In this document: positions 34,900-47,329 of the stretch, in pieces
Layout of the letters: each line of letters opens with the position of its first letter
Position numbering within the stretch: position 1 is the first letter of the stretch
Source: Fasciola hepatica
Lineage: Eukaryota > Platyhelminthes > Trematoda > Plagiorchiida > Fasciolidae
Assembly (NCBI GenBank): GCA_948099385.1
Contig: CANUEZ040000180.1
Coordinates: 1,004,501 to 1,068,500, forward strand
DNA: 64,000 nucleotides
Direction: 5' to 3'
The notes under the pieces: model-generated
Database searches by the model: none
The model's input: only the letters and a program-made list of their open reading frames with translations
Told to the model about the DNA's origin: nothing
Position numbers and translations under genes: made by a program

Positions 34900-37800
34900 A
34901 TGTGTTTCATTCCGGTCTGAGAGAACTTCATTGTCCTTCCTGTGTGGCCACGAAAGAACAATCCACAAAACTTCGCTAAATACGTGCAAAATGTCTGATG
35001 ACCGTGACCCTTAAGTGACTAACTTGAACGAATGAATCACATGCCAGAAAGGCCCGCTGTGTGTAGGCCTTCTAGTTTGCTTGCCACTGGAGAACTGATT
35101 GCATTGTGTCATAGCGCACAAATGCCAAACTTCATCTGGATCTTCCATGAGAGATTAAGATGAACTACTCATTTTTATTCCACGCGGTGTGATGCCAGAA
35201 GAGAAACATTTAACCAGGCTATAGCGGCCAATTTGAGCAAATCATGTGGATGCCATACAATCATCTTAGTTACTGTGTTTGGTTTGAAAGTCTTGTGCTC
35301 AGATTGACATTCCCGTGGGGGCACTCGATCCAAATTCCCATGGCCTGTATTCGTACACGCACGTAGATAGTTGACGTTAGGTGTGCGTCGTCCCGGGCGC
35401 CACTGACCAATCAGATCGCACCACGTGTTGAATAACCTTGCGTGGCTTACTTCCATCATGCCTTTGGCTTACACTTTCACTTGCATACACTAGTTGACTC
35501 ACGCACTTGCACGCATGTTCGTGTTTTCACTCTCTTGGTTGTTTACTCTTGCCGTACGTTGCTGTTGAACGCGTTCATCCGTACACAAGTGCCTTCTTTC
35601 TGCTTACCGAGATCAGAACAATATTAGTGGTTGGAGATTTTTAGCCTGACACTAAGTGCGCTCTCCTAGGTTCTGATTTGGTGGTGTCTACCTCGCCGTA
35701 TCATACCACTGGTAACAATGGAAATGTAAGTAACGGTCGAGGGTACAAGTCGAGTATTGTGAAGATGAAGGAAGCTTGCCACGCAAATATACGCGTTGTC
35801 GTGAAGCTTAAAAATTACTATCTATTGCCTCTAATCTCTAGGTCGTTTGATCTCTTAGATCCTAACCTGTAAGCCTGCCTAATCATAGGCGACTAAGCAC
35901 AACGGTATTTAGTGGCCAAGTTAATTGGCAGCAACAATCCGGTATCTGGATCACCTCAGTGATCAGCCAGTCACGTGTTCCACCTTCTGTGCACAATAAG
36001 CCCGGGGATCAGTCACATGTTAATAAAGTGTCCAGACATATTCCGTCATTAGTTCGGTAATCCACCCCTCTCACGATAATGCATCCTTACAATTGTCGTG
36101 CTCCCTTCGTCGCTGATTTATTCATCTCTGTTTTCCCCGACTGACTGACATTAACCCAAGTTTGATCTCACCATGCTAACTCATGCTCGGGTTTTCTGTC
36201 AGTTCATCTTGTTCATCAACAAAATATCCCGCGGATGGATAAGTAAAGCCGATTACTAACCTGAATCTCGTGACATTTTGAATGCTTTCCACTACTTGAG
36301 TGCAGTGCTGCTTGTTTACTGAATTTCAAGGTTCGAGAAACCAAAAGTTCCTATTCATAGTACCGGTTATTCAATGTAAAGTTTTTATACATCTTAGTGC
36401 GTACATTCCAGATCATAGAATGACTACCCGTTCCTATCTTCGAGAAGCTACCTAAGGCCACCGACAATCCACAAAGACGGAGCGTTAACGAAGAGATGTA
36501 AAACGTTTTAACCATCGTAATCGACGGAAGTCAAAAGTTTCTCCCAAACACCGATCTTGCGATTTTGAAGTACTACTTTTCATTTCTGCATTATTGATAC
36601 AGTTCACCTATAAAATCCAAAAGAGGTGGACCTTGATGTCAGAACGTCGAAGATATGCCTTTCTGATTTGAACAGAAGAACCGACTCAACTGTCAAATGA
36701 GCACTGATCGGTCGACGGACCAACGGATATCCACGGGTATCTGAGACTTACTCCACAATTTACCAGAGCACCTGATATTTCCCCTTTCAAACTTTTGGGA
36801 CGAATAGTGTTTTTCTCATTGAACCTGTCCCACAAAAGCTAGTTAGAAGGCATAGCACAGAGAAGATAGACCTGTTTTTCAGTACTTCAGTTCTGTAAGG
36901 TTTTCTTATAGTAACGTGCAAATTTGGCCATGAGAACTGCAGTACATATAAAAGCACGGAGGAAATCGGTGAGACCTGATCGAAATCACCTCAACAACAA
37001 AAAAAAGAATTCTATTTCTGGAAAAACCAGAACTTTTCGGAGACGCTCTGTCGAAGCTATTCATTTACCTTTCTGAGTCATCATATGGACCGATATTCTT
37101 GAACTTCAACTGCGTTTTTCTCACATACTTTATTCTACTTTCCAATCCAGTTTTTGCCGAATATATTAGCATTTTTCTAATAGACTACGGCATCTGTAAC
37201 TACACCGCACACGAAAGATAAAGGAAAGACTCCAAATGGTTATAAATATCAGTGGTTTGTTTGTAATCTACTGCTCAAAGACCATGAAACAGCTCGTTTT
37301 GAAGCACATGAACTGGGACAAACAGCATTTTGAGGGAAGTATCGAACTAAACGAGAGGGCATCGTGATTCCTGAAATTTGAAAATCAGGAGTTATGTAAA
37401 AACAGGATGATTTCTCTATTTGTGTAAACTAAAACGCCAGTGTGCTACAGTGGGACTTATATGGACAAGTTTTCATACTCACACCTAGCTTTGTGTCAGT
37501 GAGAATGTCAAAGGAGAGTGGGTTGATGTGTGTTCACAGTTTTTCTTCACGAAACTGCGTTTGAGAAAGGTTTCATATTCGAAGTACAAGCATTTTTTTC
37601 ATTTCCGTGTTCTGCGTCGATTTGTGTAGCTGATAAACACGGGTTGCTTTTGTATAATGAACGTTTCAGTTTCAAGTTTTTACATATGTCCGAATTATGG
37701 TTCGCAATGGGACACACTTTGTTGAGCGAATGATTAGATGGTGCTTGCCTTCCAAATCAGAACACCCGAGGCCTAGGTATCTGGGGATACACGTCATTTT

Positions 37801-38100
37801 TATGAAGCGAACGAATTCGGTCTCACTTTATTTCAGTAATACACTTTACGAATATAAATATTAAATTTTTGAACAGCCTCTGTTTGAAAAGCTGTAGTCG
37901 CATTTGTCATAGGTTACGTCATCAATTGTTCCTATCGGGTTGACCTTGAACCACCGAAATGAGTGACACAACCAAACGAAAATTATCTATAGAAGACGAT
38001 CTATCTTGCAGTGTCAACGCACCAATGTCCATTAAAAACCATGGAATCAATTTTCAGATGTTTCATCCTTATTAGGAATCATCAGCCGTGTATACGCACC
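34900..38100. other. No gene recognised
   Basis: The open frames (up to 94 codons) carry no domain. 35390-35430 has CCAATCAG and CACGTG-type boxes, and 35900-36020 has an AATAAAGTG signal after a CACGTGTT box, so decayed LTRs are possible. An AT-rich run follows at 38365-38402. Confidence 0.3.
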
Positions 38101-38101
38101 T

Positions 38102-38170
38102 GGCAACAACCGGGATCGAACCCTGGGGTTAAACGTTGGTATTCGAACACCTAACCACCTAGCTGTGTGG
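38102..38170 (-). repeat. tRNA-like sequence (minus strand)
   Basis: On the minus strand a B box GGGTTCGATCCCGG (38110-38123) follows a tRNA-like 5' half (CAGCTAGGTGGTTAGG). No good acceptor stem was found. It is likely a SINE relic. Confidence 0.5.
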
Positions 38171-38973
38171 ACTGAATCTGTATTTCTAGCGTCAACACTA
38201 TACGATAGAGGGCCGTTCCTTTACTGGCTAATACACGCAGAGATCGACTACTTTGATGGGCCGCTCGGTGGATGAGCGCTGCTGACGATTCCTCAAAAAA
38301 AAATGCTTGAGATGTGCAGGGCTTTCGTGTTTTTCAAAAGTGAGCTGAAACTATCTGATGAATAATCATATATATAGATATATACGTATATAAGTATATA
38401 TTATTCACTTCAAACTTGTAAGAGTATATACAAATTCGGGGCCCAGTTCATACGAATTTCCCTAGCGGCAGAAACTCAAACAGAGTCGTAAATATTTTCG
38501 ATGTTCCGAAAGGACTGTTTACTGGGCTACCTAGGAAATGAGCATTGGTGTCAAAGGTTGCAAATGTGATGGATCCTTGGCTAAACATTTATTTCATAAC
38601 CACCATGGTGAACTATGTGTCAAAGAGAACGAGAAAAATCCTGGTGAATAAAGGAAGACTCACAATTAATAATGTGTATGAGCGTTGTGTTGTTAGTAGT
38701 GTTTGGGTTACTTAAATGTAGATAAATGGTTTCCGCTCACCCTCGGAAGCTCATATTTCGTTATGGTAGCAACCGACTATTGGTAACAAATACAGGTTTT
38801 CCTGTGTATTTTGAGCACAATTTTCACAGCTTGAGAGAAGGCCACAATTATTATTGTCTTAAAATCTCACACTACAAACTACTTACGACAGATATACAAC
38901 TATTAGGTCCTGCTAAGGCACCTTCATGTACGAGGAAAAAAACCCATCAGACCACGGTACGAACCATTTTTAA

Positions 38974-38974
<1 letters not shown>

Positions 38975-39022
<48 letters not shown>
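38975..39022. repeat. (TA)n microsatellite
   Basis: A pure TA dinucleotide tract of about 48 bp. Such alternating TA can extrude cruciforms and often differs in length between individuals. The YIYIYI frame across it is an artefact. Confidence 0.97.
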
Positions 39023-39024
<2 letters not shown>

Positions 39025-40389
39025 TTTTGTACTATTAAGATTGATAAAGTAGAATGACTTCCTCTCTTGGTTGAGTTGAAATAGATTACTTAGCACCACG
39101 TGCGGTCTATCAACTCATCCACTTGGCCACAGCTCGGTTGCTTTGACTATTTTGCGAATAAATAATAGTTGCTACCTTACAAAAAAGTGAATTACGTGGT
39201 AGTCGAGATGTTTCAATTTGTAGTCAACTGCGAATTTGCAGACTTAGCTATGATTTCAAAATGAAAGTTATTGAAGGACCCTTGTCCGCAACTTCGCCTA
39301 ATTTGGTAGGTACATCATTTGGAAGTTTTCGTTTTTCCGCTTGTCCTAAATGGCCCAGATTCTGGACATGTTTGTGAGATGTCTGTTGCCTCTTAAATGT
39401 TTATCTTGAGAGACCGATATATCCATCAGCTCCAAATTGTCGTCCATTCTGGACAATGCGGTGACAGTTTTTCTCTGTTCTACATTTCGGACTACTGGTC
39501 GCCTGAATCAGTCAGTCTCCGGAACTCCCTCTCTCGGCCTCTCTGTCCGGCATTATTCGTCTTAAGGATGACAATACGCATTATTTTCATACTGATCACT
39601 TAGAATGAACCGATATTTTATTCATAACTGGCTAACAATGGGATGGTAATTTTCCACATCCCCTTAGGCTATCCAGTGTGTGAAATTCATAGTGAGTTGA
39701 CTGTTGAAATGATCCACATGTATGCGTATCTAATCAACCATAGGATATCCGATCACCTAGTTAGTTTGTAGTCGGTAGTTAAGTTAACTCCATCCTTTTA
39801 ATTCATTGATAATGGAAGAGAACATACCCACCTGTAGACTTGCAGCAGCCTCACGTAATAATTTATATCCTACTGAGAAGGACACGAAAATCCCGTTTAC
39901 AGTATTCGGTATATTAGGGTTCCTCAATAGAAATTATTTCTGTCACTGCTGTGTGTATCACTAATATCGTGAAACGCTTAAATATTTCATTTTTGTAAAA
40001 ATTTATTTTGCAAAAATGGCACAATAATCCAGGAAGATGGTGACAGCCTGTTAGAGGCTGCTGAAAGAAGTGATTAGCGGTGGCAGCAAAAGTAAGAATT
40101 GAAACTGAAACATCGGTTTCTCAAGTTCATCGTGCTGAATGCAATAAAACCGCCGCCGAAGATGAGCAACTGCCATAGGCGATGGTGAACTCGATCGATG
40201 CTAATGTGTAACTCCTGAATTGCAACAGAGTATTTGTGAGGGTTTTGATCTAACACATCTTTTGATAGGCTGCCTAATCTCGCTGGCAGACACCACGTCA
40301 GCATCTGTCCAGAATCCAGGTGAAGGCTTGAGCCAATAGATTGGCGATAGAAAGGATGGCGGATCGATAAGACGAGAAAGAATTCCCAT
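39023..40389. other. No gene recognised
   Basis: Short open frames only (up to 76 codons), with no known motif. No repeat pairing was noticed. Confidence 0.4.
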
Positions 40390-40535
40390 CAGTAGGTCGT
40401 TGATCGCACCACCAGTCAGCCAATCAGAGAACGATTACCCAATACAGTTGCGAACCAGTGGATCTGTGTTGTAAAAATTGATGACACTGACTCATTCCTT
40501 CCTATATAAACTACGAGTTCGGAGCCAATAAACTG
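40390..40535 (+). promoter_or_regulatory. LTR-like promoter stretch
   Basis: CCAATCAG (about 40421), then TATATAAAC (40503-40511) and about 20 bp later CAATAAACTG form a compact CCAAT-TATA-AATAAA series of the kind seen in short retrotransposon LTRs. No second copy was found in the window, so this may be a solo LTR. It is inference from motifs only. Confidence 0.35.
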
Positions 40536-42600
40536 AGATGATTCGAAGACAGAATATTTTTCGCACTAAAGCTGATGAGGCTGTTCAGAACAGTATTCTT
40601 ACAACAACATTTTGGAATCTTGACCAAATAGATGACCGTCAGCCTGTAGACTTTCTAAGTCGTGAAGTGAAGCGAACGGATTAAGTGGGCACAATCAAAT
40701 GAAAAAAATTGTGCTGGTGGTAATGTTTGGCAGAAATTACAAACGGAAACTCCTCTTAAACGTTTTCAAACCGGCAATGTGCCTTTCTTTAGTACACACA
40801 CTGACTCTATTTGGATGGATCAATGCACACGGGGACACAACAGACCGATTGGTGATTGCCCATCTAGCTACAGTTTCGTTTTCTTTTCGGGAAACTTGAT
40901 TATCACGTTGACAGGCGAAGTTGAACATCTTCTTATTCGCACAAAAAATATTGTTAATCCTTATAGTCGCTTTTCTTCTCTATTTTCGATGCATCAAATC
41001 TAGGTCCTAGTGATATCTCACTTTGAGCGAAAAATTAGCAATGCTCACTTCCGGATATTCATTGGGATATAATGGGTGCAGGTCCATAAGTAGGCTTCCG
41101 GAATAAAAACATAAATTTATGCACATTCGAGGAAATTTCAGAGCATTGTAAAGTACCGTTTTTATCTTCTGTGCTTTCGGCATCTATGGGAACAAATGAC
41201 CAGTTGCACAATTTGATTTACCATTTGAACCAATCTGAGGACATGCATGTTGCCAACATAGCATGTCAGGACCGAACGAGGTTCAGAGTACGTCCAGAAA
41301 AACAAGGCGCCACGTGTTGTGTTAAACGAGAAAAAAGTGATGTCGTTAACATGGTTTTATCGGTGTACAGCCTATAACAAGCCGACATTTTGGTCACTGC
41401 CAGTAACTTCTCTGGAAGCAATTTTACTATGGAACAAGTGTTACCAGCACCTTTACAATAAGTTAGGAAATACGAAAATCAGTGTGTGACAGGATGACCT
41501 TCCACACAGAATCAAAGGAAACTTCAACCTTTATTTCATATTATCTTGCTGTTTATAACAATTTCAGCGAAAACAGAAATCAGCTTTCGTGGTAGTTCAT
41601 TAAGCACGCCAAACAACACTAGCGACAGTGGCCCCGAGGCACATCACTCATTCGGTGTAATCAGAATCGTGAAGTCGAACGGTAACAATAGAATCCAGTG
41701 TCTTACCGTGCCTCCAAGTCAGAAAGAAGACTGACCACCGGGTATTCCTCCGGCATTTTCTAGAGCCAAAGGAGATTAAAGATGGCAAGTATAATTGAAG
41801 AAACTCTGGAGCAGCTGAAGCCTGTGTAGACAGCGTGAGTCAGATATGCAATCTCAGCGGACAAAATGTACTATATTCCCGACTAGATCGATACCATCTG
41901 AATTCCCAGCTAGAGCATTATGCAACTAAAATATCACCCGCACGCACTTCTCTATTCATCCACTTAACGTGCAGTTTGATGGACAGAGATAGCCATGGGA
42001 ATTTTTACCAGCGATCAAAACTCTGTGATTTACCATTTTGTCGTATTCGATTATTTTTAATGGTAAGTTACTTAACGAGCATTAACTCACAGAAAATTAT
42101 GTATTCATTCAGATTCGGCACCGAATTAACTGATATCCATCGACCTTTTTCTTTGGTAGGATAGGATCAATCTAGAATGGGTGTATCCAGTGTGTAGTTT
42201 TGAGTCGAGTTCAAAAACTGAGACGGATTTTGCACAGACATGCTGTGCTGGTGAGGCGAATAGGAACAAGGCAAATGCGAGTGTAAACCCCAGCAGTTAG
42301 CGATCACAAGACCAAACAAAGGTACCGAGTCAAGTATCAGCCAATCATCTAAGTTTAGTAGACGCGATATAAAAAGTTAACTACGCAAAGCTGGAGGGTC
42401 ATGTCACATTGACATGATAAAACCTGCAGTCAGTGAGAGTTTTGTTTGATATTGAATACGACAGGAAAAGACGAAGTTGTGGGTTGGGGGCCATTGGTGG
42501 TTGGATGAAAATGGGGAAAAATGACAATGAGTAATGATGCTTCATCGAAAATTAACACTCAGATAAACAAAACTGTGTATCGATTCAGGATTGCTGGCCA
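40536..42600. other. Mostly unassigned, one possible exon
   Basis: A serine/asparagine-rich open stretch at 41569-41734 directly follows a TTTCAG acceptor-like site and ends in a stop. Other frames (for example 41835-42164, 109 codons) show no domain. A GCGATATAAAAAG TATA-like box is at 42366-42378. Confidence 0.3.
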
Positions 42601-42624
42601 ATCGAACACACAGTAGGTATATAT

Positions 42625-42670
42625 GAAACATTGGGTCCCCTTGATCCAGTTCATCGAACCAGATCGAAGA
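42625..42670. repeat. PLE-1 flanking direct repeat, left
   Basis: It is a direct copy of 45193-45239 with a few mismatches, sharing GAAACATT, GGTCCCCTTGATCC and GTTCATC. It probably represents the end of a pseudo-LTR. Confidence 0.75.
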
Positions 42671-42818
42671 CATAAATTGCGAGATGCAAGCATTTCTTTT
42701 AATTTTCTCAGTCGTGTAAGTAAAACATGCGAATTCGTGTTCGAATGGGGCACAGAGCAAAATAATTGAATAGATAGTGTCAAGTGAAATTAGGAAACGA
42801 TTCGGTAAACCGGATTGG

Positions 42819-43661
42819 TTACCGCCACGGCAAGCACACATTGTGGGTCAGAAGTTTCTGTGCACACCATGGGGGCCTAATCAACACAGCCTCACAAAAA
42901 GCTAGAAGCTTTGGGTTCCGATTCCATGCAATCACTCGGAACGCTTCACCCGGATCAATCCGATGACGAAAGGTCACAAGGTGTTTCGCGATCGATGAAG
43001 CCGGGTTTCTAGTCGTCGTCTGTTGTCCGGGTGGAGGATGACTCATCCACTGCACCAACCACTTCGGTACATGCTCCCCCATTCTTTGACTGAGGCAACG
43101 ATCCGTTCTGCCTATGTAGGTGTCACCGCAGCTGCAGGTGAACTGATAAATGATGTGAGAGGCATTCAGGTTCGCGACACTGTTTGAATGTGCTTGGAGG
43201 TTTAGTCGTTTGGTGGTTTGCGAAATCTGCAATTCAGCTGCCCAGTTGGTGCGCTTTAGTGCACACATTAGATTTTGGCTAATCCGATTGAACAGATGAT
43301 CCCCTTTAAATGGCAACACAAGAGTAACTCGTTTCTTCTCAACCGTGTCGACTCGTACGGTCTCGGGCCTTTCTCTTTTGTGGATCTCAATGAACTTATC
43401 AGGGTATCCATTGGCACAAAGAGTTTGGGATAAGAACTCTTCTTCCTTTTGCAGTTGGTCTGCACTGCAGATTTTACGCGCTCTGTGGAACAGGGTTTTG
43501 GCCAAGCCCCTTTTGTAGGCAACTGGAGCGAAACTGGAGAAGTGAATAAATTGTCCACTCCATGTTGCTTTACGATGGATAGTCTTCTGAATTGTCCCAT
43601 TTGCACGTTTTTGTATCATGATATCCAAAAAAAGGGAGGCTGCTGCCACTCTCTGTTTCAC
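42819..43661 (-). pseudogene. PLE-1 RT thumb and GIY-YIG endonuclease
   Basis: This 280-codon open frame continues the RT after a frameshift: SLFLDIMIQKRANGTIQKTI (palm end) and YKRGLAKTLFHRARKICS (thumb). Then comes the linker and the endonuclease: IIYQFTCSCGDTYIGRT, LSQRMGEHVPKWL, a long His/Arg/Glu region with FRHRIDPGEAFRVIAWNRN, and a Glu in LLAFCEAVLIR, which matches the catalytic Glu of GIY-YIG enzymes. The first Tyr of the canonical GIY is represented by the IYQF strand and the second motif by YIG. The frame is intact to its stop at 42819, so the endonuclease part could still be translated if transcribed. Confidence 0.9.
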
Positions 43662-45149
43662 ATGTGACTGATAAGTTGGGATGTATGGTGTTCATTAGGT
43701 TGAAGAACTTAGTAAACTGTTCTTTCTCAGCAAAAATCAAAATATCATCGACATAACGCTTGTACACGGTAAACTGGATGATATTCTGATGTACATTTTT
43801 CTCAATCATTCCCAAAAAGATATCTGCCAATGTAGGTCCAAGAGGGCTACCCATTGTCACACCATCAATCTGTCTGTACGACTGTCCTTCAAAATCAAAA
43901 CGTATATTTTCTGTACATAAGAGAATGAGGTCCCGGATGTATGTAACAGGAATCGGTAACGTGGGTTTGAGTGTTGCTACTATGTCGCACAAATACTCTA
44001 CCGTTTCTCTTAGGGGTGAAAAGTGAATCAACATGACCGGAAAACATTTTTTGGGAACTCACGGATATTCGCTTAGGATATCTGATAGTTCAAATGAGTC
44101 CTTGAGACAGTGTGATGTCATGTGCTTTCGGATGGGAGATAGAATATCCACCAGCCAGCGTGCCAGTTTGTGGCAAGCTGAGTTCTGCATACATAAAATA
44201 GGTTTTAATGGAACATCAGACTAGTGAATTTTCGGAGAACCCTTCAGTTTTGGCGTTTGGGTGCCTATCGGTTTCAGTTTTCTGTATAGGTCCTCAGAGA
44301 TAAATCCATGCAAGCGTAATATCTGGAGATGTCGTGTGACCTGTTTCTCTACGAGCAAGTTTTTCTTTGGGGTCGAATCCGGAATAAATCGTCGTTTGTC
44401 CCCCAAAGTGCTGTCCATCTTTTTAAAGTAGTCTTGTCTCTTCATGATGACGACACCTGATCCCTTGTCTGGCTGAAGAAATACCACATCTTTCATATCT
44501 TTCAATTGTCTGATTGCAGAGTAATGTTCTTGTGGTAGACAGCATTTTTGTCTCACAGGGGTTGAGTTGTATACCACCGAAAGATCCACCAATTTTGCCC
44601 TAAACCAACCTGCTTTGTCCTCTGAAGCCGGAGTCAGATTTTTAACTTGATCATTTAGGTTTTCAAAATGAGCTTCCATTTGTAACTGGTTGATATTTTT
44701 CGGAGGCAACTTGAACTTCAGACCTAATGATAGGACTTCTTTTTGTGCTTTTGTCAGTTGTAACGCGGAAAAATTGTGAGCAGAATTGGTTGTATCTGAC
44801 GGGATTGCAAAGTCGTTCATAAAACTTATCCATAGTTTTGACTCTGGTTTTTTGCAGCATTTCCTTTGAGAAATTTTCAAACTTATTTCGACACACAAGT
44901 GATAGACTTGATAAGATGACTGCAAAACGTTGCTGTGTTTCTCTGAATTTTTGTTATCTGTTCGCGGGCCGCCTCATTGTGGGAGTTTGCGATTCTAACT
45001 AGGTTTGCATTGTTTCTCGGTAAATTTGTGTTTGACAGGATTTTAAAAAATTGGTTTGGAAACCGGCAAGCAGATAGGCTTTCGTTCAGAAAGTCAACAT
45101 GTATCTTTTCCTCTATGAGTTTGCGCCGCAACGTCAACAGACGACCCAA
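43570..45149 (-). pseudogene. PLE-1 N-terminal region and reverse transcriptase
   Basis: Minus-strand frames 45149-44883, 44925-44221 and 44034-43570 are consecutive pieces of one protein. The middle one carries the Penelope N-terminal signature (ALQLTKAQKEVLSLGLKF, DVVFLQPDKGSGVVIMKR) and ends in LKGSPKIH, just before the conserved P-L-R-P-I-type block, which follows after a stop as VPLKPIL. The third carries MGSPLGPTLADIFLG and the catalytic box YVDDILIF (about 43765-43740), with both Asp residues intact. Frame breaks lie near 44900, 44220, 44040 and 43650. Apart from these, the catalytic residues look functional. Confidence 0.9.
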
Positions 45150-45192
45150 GGCTCGCGTGATGTTAGCGGGGAGTCTTCGTTTTGAGAAATTT

Positions 45193-45239
45193 GAAACATT
45201 TGGTCCCCTTGATCCGGTTCATCAAAACAGATAGATGGA
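45193..45239. repeat. PLE-1 flanking direct repeat, right
   Basis: It is the partner of 42625-42670 in the same orientation. It lies about 45 bp upstream (in element sense) of the first N-terminal codons read, so it marks the 5' end of the element. Confidence 0.75.
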
Positions 45240-45240
45240 C

Positions 45241-47299
45241 AATAGGTATAGCCAATATTCTAATGTGAAAGTGATTTTTATGGTTCAATCCAACACCTTC
45301 ATGTAGAGACTAGCCTCAGCCTCATAATTATAATACGGAGAAGGTATGTCTATTACTTTGTCCAGCACTGAGAACGAAATCCCAGTCACGTTCAAATTTG
45401 AGATTTTATGGCAGTAGTTGTAAAAATGGACTTCTTAAAGTGTCTTGGGTTTTTCCTCTGCAAAACCGTGTATTAATTGAGTCGATATATCCACGGTTGT
45501 GAGATATCAAACATCTTGTGGTATACGGCATGGTGTATAGCCCTGAGGCGAGATGGTTTTGTTAGAAGAATTCATCTGAAGAACTGAAAGCAATTTTCGA
45601 TTCCCATGAAATCTGAATTGCTCAGGGTATTGTTGATAACGCTGTCCGCCAAGGTTGGTGTACAGGATTGTAACCCCGTTATTGAGTGACTCGCAAGATA
45701 AATGAATCCCAAGTCCCAAGACAGGGAGAGTGCCGGCTCTCTTTACTACGTGTACTAGAGGATAGATTGTCAAACAATAACAATAACATACCTGAAGTTG
45801 CGGACACACCGACTACTGAACCAATAAAGTCAAAAAGGCTTTAAGACTCCCAAGCCACAGTAGAACGAAAAATTGGAGACGGTGATACAGGAACGAGTCA
45901 AGTGGTTTACAAAGTCAATCCTTATTTATGGGGGCATTTTGGCCAATCAACGAACAGAAGAGAATTAGTGATCCGAGGGAATACACTCACACTAGCATGG
46001 GTGAAGAACAAGCAGGATTAAGTGACTATGAGAAGATGAAAGATCATAGAAAGATGGCCAAGTTCAGTCATTCACACGGATAAGGCGTACGAGGAGGAAA
46101 AGATAATTACGTGCAAACTTTTATGCCTCGCCGGGTAACCCATGCAATTATGGTTTAACAACAAAACGGATCATAGATACCGGTGTTTCATTCCAAAACC
46201 GGGGAGAAAGGTTACGTACAAGATAAAATCGAACAGATAGTATCAACTATTAGACTCGTGACAATTGAGGTCAGTCGACACTTGTCATAGAAACAAAACT
46301 GAAAAGAACTGCGTGACACAATAGGACTGAACAACAGTTGGTACGAGGGTGAGGAAGTCACGGTATACGGTCGACATGGAATTTAGTGGTGACAGTGCAT
46401 GAAGAGCAAGCAAATTGTTTAGAGAATACACGACAAAGTTAGGATAGAGCGGGTGGGATCTGGACTTAACCAGTTTAACGAAGTTACTCGATATGGCGAG
46501 TTGAATTTCTTTGCCCAGATTCAATAAATCTTCTCCGCTGAGCATGATATATTACATCCCGCACCAGCGAGCCTAACGAGTTTCGGGATCCTAAGTTCAT
46601 TAGAATGAAATTGTTTGCCACTTTATCATGCCAGATCGTACTATGTTTTCCTCCCACTTGACCACGTCAAGTGAACTGATAGCCGAAGTGACCCACAATC
46701 TGAATTCCGTTGTGGTTGTAACATTTGAAAGCCGTTTTTAGGCGGGCAAGACTGGATTTAGTTCACCCCAAAAGGTCAAGCAGCTCACATTTGCTTCTCT
46801 AGACGCGATTGGTAGATGTAGTGCGCTTTCGACTTCTGGTTTTTCATCAAAATGCAGTCAGCGAAAATATTCGCATGGTATATGCTGGTTCTTCCACCAT
46901 TATGTATTTTTCTGATACCATTTTTCATATTAGTAATGCGGAAAATGTGCTTTTTCAACGGAAAGCTTTCAAACATTTTCTGGTAGAAAAGAAAAAAGCC
47001 ATTAGCCCGATGAATTCACATATATTTACCCTCCTCTTTTTCGGTAAAGTGGATGAAAGCTACGAAATTTGGCCCACCTTCCTCGATGATCGCGGAAATA
47101 AATAAATCTATTTATCTTGTATAATTTGCCACAAAGAGTGTAGAATGTGATTAAATTCATCTCTGAAGCAACGACAAAACCAGTGAACAGGGTTGCAAAA
47201 AGCTGGCCTTTATCCGTTAACGGCTCATTTTCCGTACACATAAAAGCTGATTTATGTAATTTAACAGCGTTCACGCCACACGTGGTTCGTGAACGAGGT
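45241..47299. other. Unassigned
   Basis: No domain recognised. A minus-strand frame at 46285-46545 (86 codons) starts MLSGEDLLNLGKEIQL, a helix-like opening seen in some gag-like proteins, but the similarity is too weak to name. The plus-strand 46809-47105 frame has no motif. Confidence 0.3.
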
Positions 47300-47329
47300 G
47301 GCAATCTCTCATTTATCCAAAAAAGAAGA

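Larger units (their letters stand above)
42600..45240 (-). mobile_element. Penelope-like element PLE-1 (RT + GIY-YIG), frameshifted
   Basis: The element reads on the minus strand: N-terminal region (45149-44665), RT (44660-43300) and GIY-YIG endonuclease (43200-42819). Short direct repeats flank it (42625-42670 and 45193-45239, about 46 bp each, sharing GGTCCCCTTGATCC), consistent with truncated pseudo-LTRs of Penelope-like elements. Those elements insert by target-primed reverse transcription using the GIY-YIG nickase and a telomerase-related RT. Motifs are unusually well kept compared with the other relics here, so this is one of the younger insertions. Confidence 0.9.

Noticed and set aside
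38726..39052. 108-codon frame with YIYIYI stretch
   Set aside because: It runs through the (TA)n tract and lacks any motif before it.
42625..42670. Hammerhead core in the PLE-1 flanking repeats
   Set aside because: A GATGA stretch is present but no matching stem II and GAAA follow.
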